DNA from: Paracoccus sp. Z118
GTDB taxonomy: Bacteria > Pseudomonadota > Alphaproteobacteria > Rhodobacterales > Rhodobacteraceae
Reading direction: 5' to 3'
DNA length: 64,000 nucleotides
NCBI RefSeq assembly: GCF_019061185.1
Contig: NZ_JAHQZU010000001.1
Location: 1-64,000 of the forward strand
Below, one piece after another: positions 47,171-57,138 of the stretch. The number at the start of each line of letters is the position of its first letter. The first letter of the stretch is position 1. The position numbers and the translations under genes are program-made. The notes below the pieces were generated by a model. The model saw only the letters and a list, made by a program, of their open reading frames with translations, did not search any database and was not told the origin of the DNA.

Positions 47171-47770
47171 TCACATGCGGCGGGCGACGTCTTCCCAGTT
47201 CACGAGGTGGTTCAGGAAGTTTTCCAGATACTTGGGACGCACGTTGCGGAAGTCGATGTAGTAGGAATGTTCCCACACGTCGCAGCCCAGCATGGCGGTC
47301 TGGCCGTGGCACAGCGGGTTCACGCCGTTCTCGGTCTTGGTGACTTCCAGCTTGCCGTCGGCGCCCTTGACCAGCCACGCCCAGCCCGAGCCGAACTGGC
47401 CGACCCCGGCCTCGGTGAACTTCTTCTTGAAGTCATCGACCGAGCCGAAGCTGTCCTTCAGCGCCTTTTCCAGCTCGCCGGGCATGGCGCCCGATTTCGG
47501 CGACATCATCTGCCAGAACTGCGCGTGGTTCCAGTGTTGGCTGGCGTTGTTGAAGATGCCGTTCTGGGCCACGGCGCCCTTTTGATAGGTGCCCTTGACG
47601 ATGTCTTCCAGGCTGGCGTTCTCCCACTCGGTGCCCTTCACCAGCTCGTTCAGCTTGTCCACGTACGCCTTGTGGTGCTTGTCGTGGTGGTATTCCAAGG
47701 TTTCCTTGGACATGCCGTTCGCCGCCAGCGCGTCGTGGGCATAGGGAAGGTCGGGAAGCTCGAAGGCCAT
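47171..47770 (-). CDS. sodB: Superoxide dismutase, Fe/Mn family
   Basis: A 199-residue enzyme from the ATG at 47770 (MAFELPDLPYAHDALAAN). Metal ligands are in LEYHHDKHHKAYV, NHAQFWQMM and the signature DVWEHSYYIDF. It dismutates superoxide in the cytoplasm. Residues fit the iron-preferring form but the metal cannot be fixed by eye. A ribosome-binding GGAAAA precedes the start. An inverted repeat CCACCC-GAAT-GGGTGG (47815-47830) lies in the leader. Confidence 0.95.
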   Translation of the reverse strand: MAFELPDLPYAHDALAANGMSKETLEYHHDKHHKAYVDKLNELVKGTEWENASLEDIVKGTYQKGAVAQNGIFNNASQHWNHAQFWQMMSPKSGAMPGELEKALKDSFGSVDDFKKKFTEAGVGQFGSGWAWLVKGADGKLEVTKTENGVNPLCHGQTAMLGCDVWEHSYYIDFRNVRPKYLENFLNHLVNWEDVARRM

Positions 47771-47952
47771 GTCATTTTCCTTTCGGATCAAGATGAAGGG
47801 TAATGTCAGCTAGTCCACCCGAATGGGTGGCGCGGCTCGCACCCAAACGCAACCCCCGCGCCGGCAGTTCCCTCCGCCGGGGCGCGACGGGCGCATTGGC
47901 AAAGGGGCGATCCGGTGTGTAGAAGGGGCGGGAAAAAGGTTCCGGGGACCGC

Positions 47953-48660
47953 ATGGCCAATCAGAATGACAGCTTCATCGACGAGGTGACCGAGGATCTG
48001 CGCCGCGATCGGCTGTTCACGCTGATGCGGCGCTTCGGCTGGATCGTGGTCCTGCTGATCGTGCTGCTGGTCGCCGCGTCGGCCTGGCGCGAATATGCCG
48101 GGAACCGGGCCGCGACGCGCGCGCAGGCCTTCGGCGACGCCGTGATCGCGGCGCAGTCGCAGGCCGAGGCGGCGGCGCAGGCCGAGGCGCTGGCGGCCAT
48201 CGATCCGCTGAACTCCGCCGGGCGGGCGATGGTCCGCGACCTGCTGACCGCCGGGGCCGAGGTCGAGGCGGGGCAGGGGGCCGAGGCGGGCCAGCGGCTT
48301 GCCGCCGCTGCCGAGACGGCCGATGGCGACGAGGTGGTGATGGCGCATCTCGCCTCGCTCAAGTCGGTGCTGGCGCAGGGCGAGGCGATGGACCCGCCCA
48401 CGCGCGACGCGGTTCTGGCGACGCTCAGCGCGCCCGGCGCCCCGTTCGAGCTGCTGGCGCTGGAGCTGAAGGCTGTGGCCCTGATCGACGCGGGCCGCCC
48501 CGACGACGCCATCGCCCTGATCCGGCAGATCCAGCTCAAGGATGGGCTGACCGAGACGATGCGCCGGCGACTGTCCGAAATGCTCATCACCCTTGGCGTC
48601 GATCCCCAGCCCGAAGCGGACCTGCCCGGCAACGTGCCGGCGACGCTGCCGGCCGGCTGA
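47953..48660 (+). CDS. YfgM-like membrane-anchored TPR protein
   Basis: A 235-residue protein: short cytoplasmic start (MANQNDSFIDEVTEDLRRDR), one membrane helix (FGWIVVLLIVLLVAASAW) and an Ala-rich helical periplasmic region with TPR-like pattern (AVALIDAGRPDDAIALIRQI). YfgM assists periplasmic chaperones at the Sec translocon. It is followed by a BamB-like gene and der, the same yfgM-bamB-der order as in E. coli, which supports the assignment. Confidence 0.82.
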   Translation: MANQNDSFIDEVTEDLRRDRLFTLMRRFGWIVVLLIVLLVAASAWREYAGNRAATRAQAFGDAVIAAQSQAEAAAQAEALAAIDPLNSAGRAMVRDLLTAGAEVEAGQGAEAGQRLAAAAETADGDEVVMAHLASLKSVLAQGEAMDPPTRDAVLATLSAPGAPFELLALELKAVALIDAGRPDDAIALIRQIQLKDGLTETMRRRLSEMLITLGVDPQPEADLPGNVPATLPAG

Positions 48661-48731
48661 TCCGACCCTGACCTTCGCGCCGGCCGTGCTGGCCGCGCGC
48701 CGCCCCAATGTCCGCCCGAAAGGATGCCGCG

Positions 48732-50054
48732 ATGTCCAAGCTGACCCTGACCGTCACCGCCATCTGCGCGGCGCTTGTGCTTGCCGGCTGCAACCGCGGC
48801 GACCCGCCGCTGCCCGGCACCCGGCTCGACCCGCGCGAGGTCGTCTCGCCCGGCGGGCCGCAGATCGTGGACGGCAATCCCGTCACCTCCACTGCGCTGA
48901 ACCTGGCCGCCCCGCGTTCCTTCGAGTGGCCGCAGCGGGCCGCGAACGCCGCCCATCTGATGCCGCACGCGGCGCTGACGGGCGGCACGCAGCTTCTGTG
49001 GTCGGCCCGGATCGGCGAGGCCGCGGGCCGCCGCCACAGCATCACCGCCGATCCGGTGGTGGCGGGCGGGCGCGTCTTCGCCATGGACAGCCGCGCCCGC
49101 GTGACGGCCACCGCGCTGTCGGGCGGCACGGCGTGGAGCGTGGACCTGAAGCCCGCCTCCGAGAGCGGCGACAGCGTCTCGGGCGGGGGGCTCGCCTATG
49201 ACGGCGGCACGGTCTTCGTGACGACCGGCTGGGGCGAACTGGTGGCCGTGGACGCGGCGACCGGCGGCGTGCGCTGGCGCCAGGGGGTCGAGGCCCCGAT
49301 CGGTGGCGCCCCCACGGTGGCGAACGGCACCGTCTATGCCGTCGCCCGCGATTCGACCGGCTGGGCCGTGCGCGCCAGCGATGGCCGGGTGCTGTGGACC
49401 GTGTCGGGCATCGCCGCGCAGACGGGCGTGACCGGCGTGTCCGCCCCGGCGGTGTCGGGCGACACCGTGGTCTTCCCCTTCGCCTCGGGCCAGCTTCTGG
49501 CCGTGGACACCGCCACCGGCGTCGAGAAATGGAGCGCGCAGGTCGCCGGCACCCGCCGCGGCCGCGCCATCGCCTATATCCGCGACCTGACCGGCGATCC
49601 GGTGATCGCGGGGGATACGGTGCTGGCGGGCTCGTCCTCGGGGCGGATCACCGCCTTCGACATGGCGACCGGGATGCAGCGATGGTCGGACAAGGACGGC
49701 GCGAACAGCCCGGTGCTGCTGGCGGGCGGGTCGGCCTTCGCCGTGAACGATCAGGCGCAGCTGGTGCGGCTGGACGCGGCGGCCGGCGGGCGCATCTTCG
49801 CGGTGCAGCTGCCCTATTACACCGACCGTCGGGTGCGGCGGCAGGATCGCATCGTCGCGCATTACGGCCCCGTGCTGGCCGGCGGGCGGCTGTTCGTCGC
49901 CTCCAGCGATGGCGTGCTGCGGGTGTTCGATCCGAACTCCGGCGCGCTGGTCGGACAGGGGGCGATTCCCGGCGGGGCGGCGACGGCCCCCGTCGTGTCG
50001 GGCGGCACGCTTTACGTCACCGGCCGCGACGGCCAACTGCACGCGTTCCGCTGA
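48732..50054 (+). CDS. bamB: BamB-like PQQ-repeat lipoprotein
   Basis: A 440-residue lipoprotein from the ATG at 48732; signal [15 protein letters not shown] ends in a proper lipobox. The mature part is a beta-propeller of PQQ-type repeats ([79 protein letters not shown] and further). BamB is the propeller subunit of the outer-membrane protein assembly complex. Its TGA overlaps the ATG of der by one base (TGATG). Confidence 0.87.
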   Translation: MSKLTLTVTAICAALVLAGCNRGDPPLPGTRLDPREVVSPGGPQIVDGNPVTSTALNLAAPRSFEWPQRAANAAHLMPHAALTGGTQLLWSARIGEAAGRRHSITADPVVAGGRVFAMDSRARVTATALSGGTAWSVDLKPASESGDSVSGGGLAYDGGTVFVTTGWGELVAVDAATGGVRWRQGVEAPIGGAPTVANGTVYAVARDSTGWAVRASDGRVLWTVSGIAAQTGVTGVSAPAVSGDTVVFPFASGQLLAVDTATGVEKWSAQVAGTRRGRAIAYIRDLTGDPVIAGDTVLAGSSSGRITAFDMATGMQRWSDKDGANSPVLLAGGSAFAVNDQAQLVRLDAAAGGRIFAVQLPYYTDRRVRRQDRIVAHYGPVLAGGRLFVASSDGVLRVFDPNSGALVGQGAIPGGAATAPVVSGGTLYVTGRDGQLHAFR

Positions 50055-51535
50055 TGAGCTTCACCCTCGCCATCGTCGGACGCCCGAATGTCGGCAAGTC
50101 CACCCTGTTCAACCGCCTCGTCGGCAAGCGGCTGGCGCTGGTCGATGACCAGCCCGGCGTGACCCGCGACCTGCGCGAAGGCGACGCCCGGCTGGGCGAT
50201 CTGCGCTTCATCGCCATCGACTCCGCCGGGCTGGAGATGGCCGAGGATGACAGCCTGCAAGGCCGCATGCGCCGCCTGACCGAGCGGGCGGTGGACGAGG
50301 CCGATATCTGCCTGTTCGTGATCGATTCCCGCGCGGGCGTCACCGCTGCCGACGAATATTTCGCCGACATCCTGCGCAAGCGGGCGCGGCATGTCATCCT
50401 CGTCGCCAACAAGGCCGAGGGGCGGGCGGGCGAGTCGGGCTTCCTCGAAGCCTATTCGCTGGGTCTCGGCGAGCCGCTGCGGGTTTCGGCCGAGCATGGC
50501 GAGGGGTTCGACGACCTCTACGGCATCCTCGCCCCGCTGGCCGACCGGATCGAGGCGGAACGCCCCGCGCCGATCGTGCCGGAAACAGACGTCGCCCTGA
50601 CCGACGAGCAGGCCGAAAGCGGCGAGGGGGCCGAGGACTGGCGCCCCTCCGTCGCGCGTCCCTTGCAACTGGCGGTGATCGGGAGGCCCAATGCGGGCAA
50701 GTCCACCCTCATCAACAAGATCATCGGCGAGGATCGGCTGCTGACCGGCCCCGAAGCCGGGATCACCCGCGATTCCATCAGTGTCACGACCGAATTCATG
50801 GGCACGCCCATGCGGATCTTCGACACGGCGGGGATGCGCCGCAAGGCGAAGATCTCGGACAAGCTGGAAAAGCTGTCGGTCGCGGACGGCCTGCGGGCGG
50901 TGCGCTTTGCCGAGGTGGTCGTGGTGCTGCTGGACGTGGCGATCCCGTTCGAGCAGCAGGACCTGCGGATCGCGGATTTCGCGGAAACCGAGGGCCGCGC
51001 GGTGGTCGTCGCCGCGAACAAGTGGGATCTTGAAGAAGACAAGCCCCACAAGCTGAACGAACTGCGCGAGGCGTTCGAGCGGCTTCTGCCGCAGCTCAAG
51101 GGCGCGCCGCTCGTCACCGTCTCGGCGCGCACGGGCAAGGGGCTGGACCGGCTGCATGCTGCGGTCCTGAAAGCGCACGAGGTCTGGAACCGCCGCATCT
51201 CCACCGCGAAGCTCAACCAGTGGCTCGGCGCCATGACCGAGGCGCATCCGCCGCCCGCGCCGGGCGGGCGCCGCATCCGCCTGCGCTACATGACGCAGGT
51301 GAAGACCCGGCCGCCGGCCTTCGTCGTCATGGCGACCCATGTGGACCAGATTCCCGACAGCTATCAGCGGTATCTGGTGAACGGGCTGCGGATCGACTTC
51401 GACATGCCGGGCACGCCGATCCGCCTGACGTTCCGCGATCAGGGGGCGAAGAACCCCTACAAGGACAAGAGCAACAAGCGCCCGACCGGCGCGCTGGCCA
51501 AGCACAAGTCCCGGCAGCGCCCGAAGGATTCCTAG
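50054..51535 (+). CDS. der: Ribosome-associated GTPase Der (EngA)
   Basis: A 493-residue protein with two tandem GTPase domains. The first P-loop is [11 protein letters not shown] (residues about 8-18) and the second [11 protein letters not shown] (about 215-225), each with its own DxxG (DSAGL, DTAGM) and NKxD (NKAE, NKWD) motif; the first NKAE is slightly atypical. A C-terminal KH-like domain follows ([20 protein letters not shown]). It is required for 50S assembly. Translationally coupled to bamB. Confidence 0.96.
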   Translation: MSFTLAIVGRPNVGKSTLFNRLVGKRLALVDDQPGVTRDLREGDARLGDLRFIAIDSAGLEMAEDDSLQGRMRRLTERAVDEADICLFVIDSRAGVTAADEYFADILRKRARHVILVANKAEGRAGESGFLEAYSLGLGEPLRVSAEHGEGFDDLYGILAPLADRIEAERPAPIVPETDVALTDEQAESGEGAEDWRPSVARPLQLAVIGRPNAGKSTLINKIIGEDRLLTGPEAGITRDSISVTTEFMGTPMRIFDTAGMRRKAKISDKLEKLSVADGLRAVRFAEVVVVLLDVAIPFEQQDLRIADFAETEGRAVVVAANKWDLEEDKPHKLNELREAFERLLPQLKGAPLVTVSARTGKGLDRLHAAVLKAHEVWNRRISTAKLNQWLGAMTEAHPPPAPGGRRIRLRYMTQVKTRPPAFVVMATHVDQIPDSYQRYLVNGLRIDFDMPGTPIRLTFRDQGAKNPYKDKSNKRPTGALAKHKSRQRPKDS

Positions 51536-52287
51536 GTCGTCACCCGCACCAGCACGACCGCCATCGTCGCGATCCCCAGCACGCAGGCGGTCGAAAGCGT
51601 CGTGCTGAGCCCGAGGCTGGCGACCGCCACCCCCAGCATCGCCCAGATGATCGCCAGCGCGTAGGTCACGTTGTTGCCCAGCCACAGCTGCACCTGCGCC
51701 CCGATCAGCGACAGGGCCAGCAGTCCGCAGAGCGCGGCCAGCTCGCTCTGCAGGTTCAGATGCAGCCGCGCCAGCGCGACCGCCGCGCCGGTCGCGCCGA
51801 CGGTCAGCCAGCCCGCGATCAGTCCCAGCGGCCAGTCCACCGGCTCGGTCGGCTCGGGGTCGGTCAGCAGCCCGGCGACGACGCCGACCGGCGCGCCCAG
51901 TGCCAGCGTCATTCCCAGCGCCGGCGAAGCCGTCGAGATCCACGGCCAGACCGCCCCGGCGGCCAGTCCAAGCAGGACCAGCACCGGCAACCGCCGCGGA
52001 AACCCGCTCTGCCAGCGCAGCGCGATATAGGCGGCGCAGCTCAGCATCACCGCGATCAACAGCCCCCAGAGCCAGATATTCACCGGGTTCTGGACGATGC
52101 TCACCAGATCGTCGGCGGCGATCAGCGCCCCGGCGCCGTTCTGCATCGCATATCGCTCCAGCATCTCGACATAGCTCAGCGAGCCGCGCCGCAGCACGGG
52201 GTCGGGGCGCAGCGCGACGAGCAGCGCGCCCGCCGCGAAGAACGCGACGACGAAGGATTCAAGCCATGCGCGCATCCACCGGTCCAT
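51532..52287 (-). CDS. Membrane protein of unknown function
   Basis: A 251-residue protein with about seven hydrophobic segments (for example [73 protein letters not shown]). The N-terminal half has a soluble stretch [17 protein letters not shown]. No motif is recognised. It overlaps the der stop by 4 bases on the opposite strand and precedes no obvious operon partner. Confidence 0.72.
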   Translation of the reverse strand: MDRWMRAWLESFVVAFFAAGALLVALRPDPVLRRGSLSYVEMLERYAMQNGAGALIAADDLVSIVQNPVNIWLWGLLIAVMLSCAAYIALRWQSGFPRRLPVLVLLGLAAGAVWPWISTASPALGMTLALGAPVGVVAGLLTDPEPTEPVDWPLGLIAGWLTVGATGAAVALARLHLNLQSELAALCGLLALSLIGAQVQLWLGNNVTYALAIIWAMLGVAVASLGLSTTLSTACVLGIATMAVVLVRVTT

Positions 52288-52341
52288 CCTCAGGAACGCG
52301 GCGCCGGGCAGGCAGGTTGCGTCGGGCCGCCTCCGCCGCCC

Positions 52342-53634
52342 TCAGGCAAGCGATCCGTCGCGTCCCAGCCGGATCGCGCCGCCGAGATAGGGGTGCAGAA
52401 CCGCCGGCAGTTCGACCGAGCCATCGGCCTGCTGGCCGTTTTCCAGCACCGCGATCAGCGTGCGGCCGACGGCGAGGCCCGAGCCGTTCAGCGTGTGCAC
52501 GAACTCCGGCTTGCCGCCGCCTTCGGGGCGATAGCGTGCGTTCATCCGCCGCGCCTGGAAATCGCCGACATAGCTGACGCTGGAAATCTCGCGGTAGGTG
52601 TCCTGGCCGGGCAGCCACACTTCCAGATCGTGGGTGATGCGGGCGCCGAAGCCCATGTCGCCGGTGCAGAGCGCCACGGTGCGATAGGGCAGACCGAGCG
52701 CCTCAAGCACGGCCTCGGCGCATTTCGTCATCCGTTCATGCTCGGCAAGGCCGTTTTCGGCGTCGGTGATCGACACCATCTCGACCTTCTCGAACTGATG
52801 CTGGCGCAGCATCCCCGATGTGTCGCGACCCGCCGAGCCTGCCTCGGACCGGAAGCACTGCGAATGGCCGACCATCCGGCGCGGCAGCGTGGCGTGTTCG
52901 ACCAGATCGCCGTGGACGGTGTTGGTCAGCGTCACCTCGGCCGTCGGGATCAGCCACCAGCCTTCGCGGGTCTGATAGCTGTCCTCGCCGAATTTCGGCA
53001 GTTGCCCGGTGCCGAGCATCATGTCGGACAGGACCAGAACCGGCGTCCAGGTTTCGGTCAGCCCGTGCTTGTCGATGTGCATGTCCAGCATGAACTGCGC
53101 GAGCGCCCGGTGGATGCGGGCCACGCCGCCCGACAAGACTACGAAGCGCGAGCCGGAGAGCTTGGCGGCGGTGGCGAAATCCATGCCGGGCTTCACGCCG
53201 GGAATGTCGAAATGCTCCAGCGGCGGGAAGTCCAGCGCGCGCGGCTCGCCCCAGCGGCGGATTTCGACGTTGTCCGTCTCGTCCTCGCCGTCCGGCACGC
53301 TGTCCAGCGGCAGGTTGGGAATGGTCATCAGCAGGTCGTTCAGTTGCCGGTCCAGCGCCTCGGCCTCGGCCATCATCGCGGCGATCTGCGCCTTGCTGTC
53401 GCCGATCAGCGCCCGCAGCCGCTCGAACTCGGCCTCATCCCCGCGCGCCTTCGCGGCCCCGGTTTCCTTGCTGGCGCGGTTCTGTTCGGCCTTCGCCTCC
53501 TCGGCGGCGTTGATCCGGGCGCGGCGGTCGGCGTCGAGCGCAAGGATTTCCGCCGACATCGGCGCGAGGCCCCGGCGGGCAAGGCCCGCGTCGAAGGCTT
53601 CGGGGTTTTCGCGGATGGCGCGGATGTCGTGCAT
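52342..53634 (-). CDS. serS: Seryl-tRNA synthetase
   Basis: A 430-residue class II synthetase: N-terminal coiled-coil arm ([20 protein letters not shown] and following to about residue 105) then the catalytic core with motif 2 ([20 protein letters not shown]) and motif 3 ([18 protein letters not shown]). It charges tRNA-Ser (and tRNA-Sec where present). ATG start after AAGGGACC. Sequence is standard for the family. Confidence 0.97.
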   Translation of the reverse strand: MHDIRAIRENPEAFDAGLARRGLAPMSAEILALDADRRARINAAEEAKAEQNRASKETGAAKARGDEAEFERLRALIGDSKAQIAAMMAEAEALDRQLNDLLMTIPNLPLDSVPDGEDETDNVEIRRWGEPRALDFPPLEHFDIPGVKPGMDFATAAKLSGSRFVVLSGGVARIHRALAQFMLDMHIDKHGLTETWTPVLVLSDMMLGTGQLPKFGEDSYQTREGWWLIPTAEVTLTNTVHGDLVEHATLPRRMVGHSQCFRSEAGSAGRDTSGMLRQHQFEKVEMVSITDAENGLAEHERMTKCAEAVLEALGLPYRTVALCTGDMGFGARITHDLEVWLPGQDTYREISSVSYVGDFQARRMNARYRPEGGGKPEFVHTLNGSGLAVGRTLIAVLENGQQADGSVELPAVLHPYLGGAIRLGRDGSLA

Positions 53635-53697
53635 GGCGGTCCCTTTGTCTCGGCGCCCCCCGGATAGCGCAGGCGGGCGCGTGACAAAAGGGGCGGG

Positions 53698-54057
53698 TCA
53701 GCGGGCCTCTGCGTCCTGCAACATTTCCGCGACGGCGGGCCAGAACGCCTCGCGCCCCGGATAGCCCTCGATCCGGCCGATTTCCTTGCCGCCTTCCAGC
53801 AGGATGAAGGTCGGCGTCACCCGCGGGCGGCTGGCGAGGGCCAGTCCGTTGGGCCAGGGACCGTCGAAATCGACATGCAGCAGGGGCGCGGCGCGGCCCT
53901 GCGGGTGGGCGGCGTAGGAGGGCAGGATCTCGGCCCGGAACTGGCGGCAGAAGGGGCAGCCGGGGCTTTCCACCATCAGCATCTGCCAGCGCGCGCCCCC
54001 GGCATGGGCACCGAAGGCCAGCAGGATCAGGGTGCAAAGGCTGAGGATGCGGAGCAT
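53698..54057 (-). CDS. Periplasmic thioredoxin-fold protein
   Basis: A 119-residue protein from the ATG at 54057: signal peptide (RILSLCTLILLAFGAHA), then a minimal thioredoxin domain with the active-site pair in ESPGCPFCRQF (CPFC), a cis-Pro block RPRVTPTFILLEGGKEIGR and a C-terminal helix. It resembles SoxW/DsbE-like small reductases; the redox partner is unknown. The very long open frame continuing upstream on this strand (to 57606) is a shadow. Confidence 0.8.
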   Translation of the reverse strand: MLRILSLCTLILLAFGAHAGGARWQMLMVESPGCPFCRQFRAEILPSYAAHPQGRAAPLLHVDFDGPWPNGLALASRPRVTPTFILLEGGKEIGRIEGYPGREAFWPAVAEMLQDAEAR

Positions 54058-54162
54058 TCCGCCTTGGTAGGGCCGCCCCCGCGCCGCCGCAATGGCGCAT
54101 GGCTTCACATCGCCGGCAGGGGCGACTACGACTCGCCGGGCCGTTGTTCGAGAGGGCCCCGG

Positions 54163-55122
54163 ATGGACGACCTGCCCGAAAAGCTGACCCGAGGCGACCG
54201 CCGCGCGCTGGCCCGCGCGATCACGCTGGTGGAAAGCACCCGCCCCGACCACCGCGCCCGCGCCATCGATCTGCTGGCGGCGCTGCCGCCCCGTCAGGCG
54301 CTGCGGATCGGGCTGTCGGGAACGCCCGGCGTCGGCAAGTCCACCTTCATCGAGGCGTTCGGCCTGATGCTGACGGGGCAGGGGCTGCGCGTCGCGGTGC
54401 TGGCGGTCGATCCGTCCTCGGCCCGCTCGGGCGGCTCGATCCTCGGCGACAAGACCCGGATGGAGCACCTCTCGCGCGAGCCGCGCGCCTTCATCCGCCC
54501 CTCGCCCAGCCGCGCCGAACTCGGCGGCGTCGCCCGGCGCACGCGCGAGACGGTGCGCCTCTGCGAGGCGGCGGGCTTCGATGTGGTGCTGGTCGAGACC
54601 GTCGGCGTCGGCCAGTCCGAGACGCTGGTCGCGGACATGACCGACCTGTTCGTGCTGCTGCTGGCCCCGGCGGGCGGGGACGAGTTGCAGGGCGTCAAGC
54701 GCGGCATCATGGAGATGGCCGACCTGATCCTCGTCAACAAGGCCGATGGAGAGTTGCGCGCCACCGCCATGCGGACCGTCGCGGATTACGCCGGCGCCCT
54801 GCGGCTGCTGCGCAAGCGCCCGCAGGACCCGCCGGGATTCCCCAAGGCGCTGCCGGTCTCGGCGGTGGAAGGGCAGGGGCTGGAGGGCGCATGGGCCGAG
54901 ATGCAGGCGCTGGTGGACTGGCGGCGCGAACACGGCCATTTCGACCGCCACCGGGCCGAGCAGGCTCAAAGCTGGTTCCTTGCCGAGGTCCGCGCGGGCC
55001 TGCTGGCGCGGCTGTCGCAGGAGCCCGCCGCGACGCTGCTGCAGACGTTGGGCGCGGAGGTGGCGATGGGCCATGCCGATCCGGTGGCGGCGGCCGCCGA
55101 GATGCTGGACAGCCTGCGTTAG
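54163..55122 (+). CDS. meaB: MeaB-type G3E-like GTPase (ArgK family)
   Basis: A 319-residue P-loop GTPase with LSGTPGVGKSTFIEAFG (Walker A), AVDPSSARSGGSILGDKTRM, RPSPSRAELGGVARRTRE, DVVLVETVGVGQSE and LILVNKADGE. MeaB protects and reloads methylmalonyl-CoA mutase with adenosylcobalamin. No mutase gene is nearby, so the link is by family. The N-terminal helical extension and the C-terminal dimerisation helices are present. Confidence 0.9.
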   Translation: MDDLPEKLTRGDRRALARAITLVESTRPDHRARAIDLLAALPPRQALRIGLSGTPGVGKSTFIEAFGLMLTGQGLRVAVLAVDPSSARSGGSILGDKTRMEHLSREPRAFIRPSPSRAELGGVARRTRETVRLCEAAGFDVVLVETVGVGQSETLVADMTDLFVLLLAPAGGDELQGVKRGIMEMADLILVNKADGELRATAMRTVADYAGALRLLRKRPQDPPGFPKALPVSAVEGQGLEGAWAEMQALVDWRREHGHFDRHRAEQAQSWFLAEVRAGLLARLSQEPAATLLQTLGAEVAMGHADPVAAAAEMLDSLR

Positions 55123-55176
55123 CTTTCTGAATGAAACGCCCGAAGTTCGGCGGCAGGCCCGCGCGAATCGGGTAGG

Positions 55177-56277
55177 ATGGGCTTCATGGACACGCTCTTC
55201 ACCCTTCCCGACCCGGCCACGCTCTACCGCGCCCTGCTGGAACGCGACCCCGCGTTCGAGGGGCGGGCGCTGGTCGGCGTCACCTCGACCGGCATCTTCT
55301 GCCGGCTGACCTGCCCGGCGAAGAAGCCGCGGCCTGAAAACTGCCGCTGGTTCGACGGACCGGCGGCCGCGTTGGCGGCGGGGTTCCGGCCCTGCCGCCG
55401 CTGCCACCCCCTGGGCGCGCAGGCCGAGGGCGATCCGGTGATCGCCCCGCTGCTGGCGGCGCTGCGGGACGACCCCGCCCGCCGCTGGTCCGAAACGGAC
55501 GTGGCGGCGCTGGGGCTGGACCCCTCGACGGTGCGGCGGGCCTTCCGCCGGCAGTTCGGGATGACGTTCCTTGAACTCGCCCGGCAGATGCGGCTGCGGG
55601 CCGGGACCCGCGCCCTGAGCGCCGGCGCCCCGGTGATCGAGGCGCAGCTCGAGGCGGGCTTCGACAGCGCCTCGGGCTTCCGCGAGGCCTTCGCCCGGCT
55701 TTTCGGCGCGCCGCCGCAGGCGCTGCGGACAGGGGCGGGGCTGTCCGCCGACTGGATCGACACGCCGCTTGGCGGGATGATCGCGGTCGGGGACGCGGAA
55801 ACCCTGCATCTGCTGGAGTTCGTGGACGGCAAGGGGCTCGCCGCCGAATTGCGGGCCCTGTCCAAAGGGGCACAAGGGATCGCCTTGGGCCGCACCCCCG
55901 CGATCGACCGGACCGAAACCGAGCTTGCCGCCTTCTTCGCCGGCCGGCCCGATGGCTTCACCGTGCCCCTCACCCTTCACGGCACCCCGTTCCAGCGCCG
56001 CGTGTGGGAGGAGTTGCGCCGCATCCCGCCGGGCGAGACGATCAGCTATGCCACGCTGGCGGGCCGGATCGGCCAGCCCACCGCCACGCGGGCGGTGGCG
56101 CGGGCCAACGGGGCGAACCAGATCGCCATCGTTGTGCCGTGCCACCGGGTGATCGGCGCCGATGGCAGCCTGACCGGCTATGCGGGCGGCATCTGGCGCA
56201 AGCAGGCGCTGATCGAGGCCGAACGCAGGCTCGCCGCCGCGCGGCACGGCGATTCGGCCTTGACGCAGGGGGCCTGA
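55177..56277 (+). CDS. ada: Bifunctional Ada: DNA methyl-phosphotriester repair/activator and O6-alkylguanine-DNA methyltransferase
   Basis: A 366-residue protein in four parts: zinc domain (GVTSTGIFCRLTC, then GFRPCRRCHP) with the acceptor Cys; an AraC-type helix-turn-helix pair (about residues 95-180, FGMTFLELARQMRLRAGTRA and AGFDSASGFREAFARLFG); a ribonuclease-like linker domain; and the Ogt domain with IAIVVPCHRVIGADGSLTGY, where PCHR holds the second acceptor Cys. It repairs alkylated DNA and activates its own regulon. Start ATG is followed four codons later by a second Met. Confidence 0.94.
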   Translation: MGFMDTLFTLPDPATLYRALLERDPAFEGRALVGVTSTGIFCRLTCPAKKPRPENCRWFDGPAAALAAGFRPCRRCHPLGAQAEGDPVIAPLLAALRDDPARRWSETDVAALGLDPSTVRRAFRRQFGMTFLELARQMRLRAGTRALSAGAPVIEAQLEAGFDSASGFREAFARLFGAPPQALRTGAGLSADWIDTPLGGMIAVGDAETLHLLEFVDGKGLAAELRALSKGAQGIALGRTPAIDRTETELAAFFAGRPDGFTVPLTLHGTPFQRRVWEELRRIPPGETISYATLAGRIGQPTATRAVARANGANQIAIVVPCHRVIGADGSLTGYAGGIWRKQALIEAERRLAAARHGDSALTQGA

Positions 56278-56385
56278 GCGCCTAATCACGCGCAACGGAT
56301 TTCCGGGCGCTGCCTTGGCTAGCGCCCTTTCATTTTCGGTGCCGCCCAAACGATGCGGTTGCCCGAGCAGCGAAGGAAACAGATC

Positions 56386-56661
56386 ATGTCGCGCGTGTGC
56401 GAACTGACCGGCAAGGGGCCGATGACCGGCAACAACGTGTCCCACGCCAACAACAAGACCCGTCGCCGGTTCCTGCCGAACCTGAACGACGTCACGCTGA
56501 TCTCCGACAAGCTGGGCCAGTCCTATTCGCTGCGGATTTCGGCGCACGCGCTGCGCTCGGTCGATCACCGCGGTGGGCTGGACGCGTTCCTCGCCAAGGC
56601 AAAGGACGCCGAGCTGTCGGCCCGCGCGCTGAAGATCAAGCGGGATCTGGCGAAAGCCTGA
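56386..56661 (+). CDS. rpmB: 50S ribosomal protein L28
   Basis: A 91-residue L28: [20 protein letters not shown] at the N-terminus, then [19 protein letters not shown] and [19 protein letters not shown]. The start at 56386 follows AAGGAAACAG. Length and sequence match alphaproteobacterial L28. It lies on its own with a terminator behind it. Confidence 0.97.
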   Translation: MSRVCELTGKGPMTGNNVSHANNKTRRRFLPNLNDVTLISDKLGQSYSLRISAHALRSVDHRGGLDAFLAKAKDAELSARALKIKRDLAKA

Positions 56662-56685
56662 TCGGCTGACCTGCGAATTCCTACG

Positions 56686-56716
56686 GCCCCGCTCCTTCCC
56701 GGAGCGGGGCCTTTCG
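56686..56716 (+). terminator. rpmB terminator
   Basis: GCCCCGCTCC, loop TTCCC, GGAGCGGGGC then CTTTCG, 25 bases after the rpmB stop. Confidence 0.78.
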
Positions 56717-56760
56717 CATGTCGGCTTTGCGTTTCCCGCGCGGCCCGCTAAGCCTTGGTC

Positions 56761-57108
56761 ATGCGCCCGGGCCTGCATCTTCTTCTGATTCTGCTGATCG
56801 CGGCCACCAGCCTCTCGCTGGGGTCTGCGCGGGGGCAGGCGCGGGTGGCGGGGCAGATGGTGCTGTGCGACGGGCACGGCGTCACCACCGTCGCCGTCGA
56901 TGCCAGCGGCAATCCGGTCGAGCGGGTCGTCATCTGCCCCGACATGGCGCTGTCGCTGCTGGCCGCGCTGGACGTGCCGCCGCCGGAGCTTCCCCGGCGG
57001 CTGGCCGCCGTCCTGGTGGTTCCGCTGCCAGCCGCCCGCGACGGCGCGGGCCTCTCCGTCATCGTCAACCAGCCGCGCGGCCCCCCGGCCTCGTCCGCGC
57101 TGACCTGA
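56761..57108 (+). CDS. Small secreted CutF/DUF2946-like protein
   Basis: A 115-residue protein from the ATG at 56761 with a signal peptide (LHLLLILLIAATSLSLG). The mature part has QMVLCDGHGVTTVAVDASG and RVVICPDMALSLLAALDVPP, the pattern of DUF2946 proteins (Cys, GHG-TV-VDA-G, second Cys-Pro), and then Pro-rich segments (VPPPELPRR, RGPPASS). In Rhodobacter, CutF of this type stands before copper genes and acts as a translated copper sensor. Here a PCu(A)C gene follows after 30 bases. Only one cysteine remains in each half, so the assignment is tentative. Confidence 0.6.
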   Translation: MRPGLHLLLILLIAATSLSLGSARGQARVAGQMVLCDGHGVTTVAVDASGNPVERVVICPDMALSLLAALDVPPPELPRRLAAVLVVPLPAARDGAGLSVIVNQPRGPPASSALT

Positions 57109-57138
57109 CCTTCCAACCATCAAAGACGGACCAGACCC

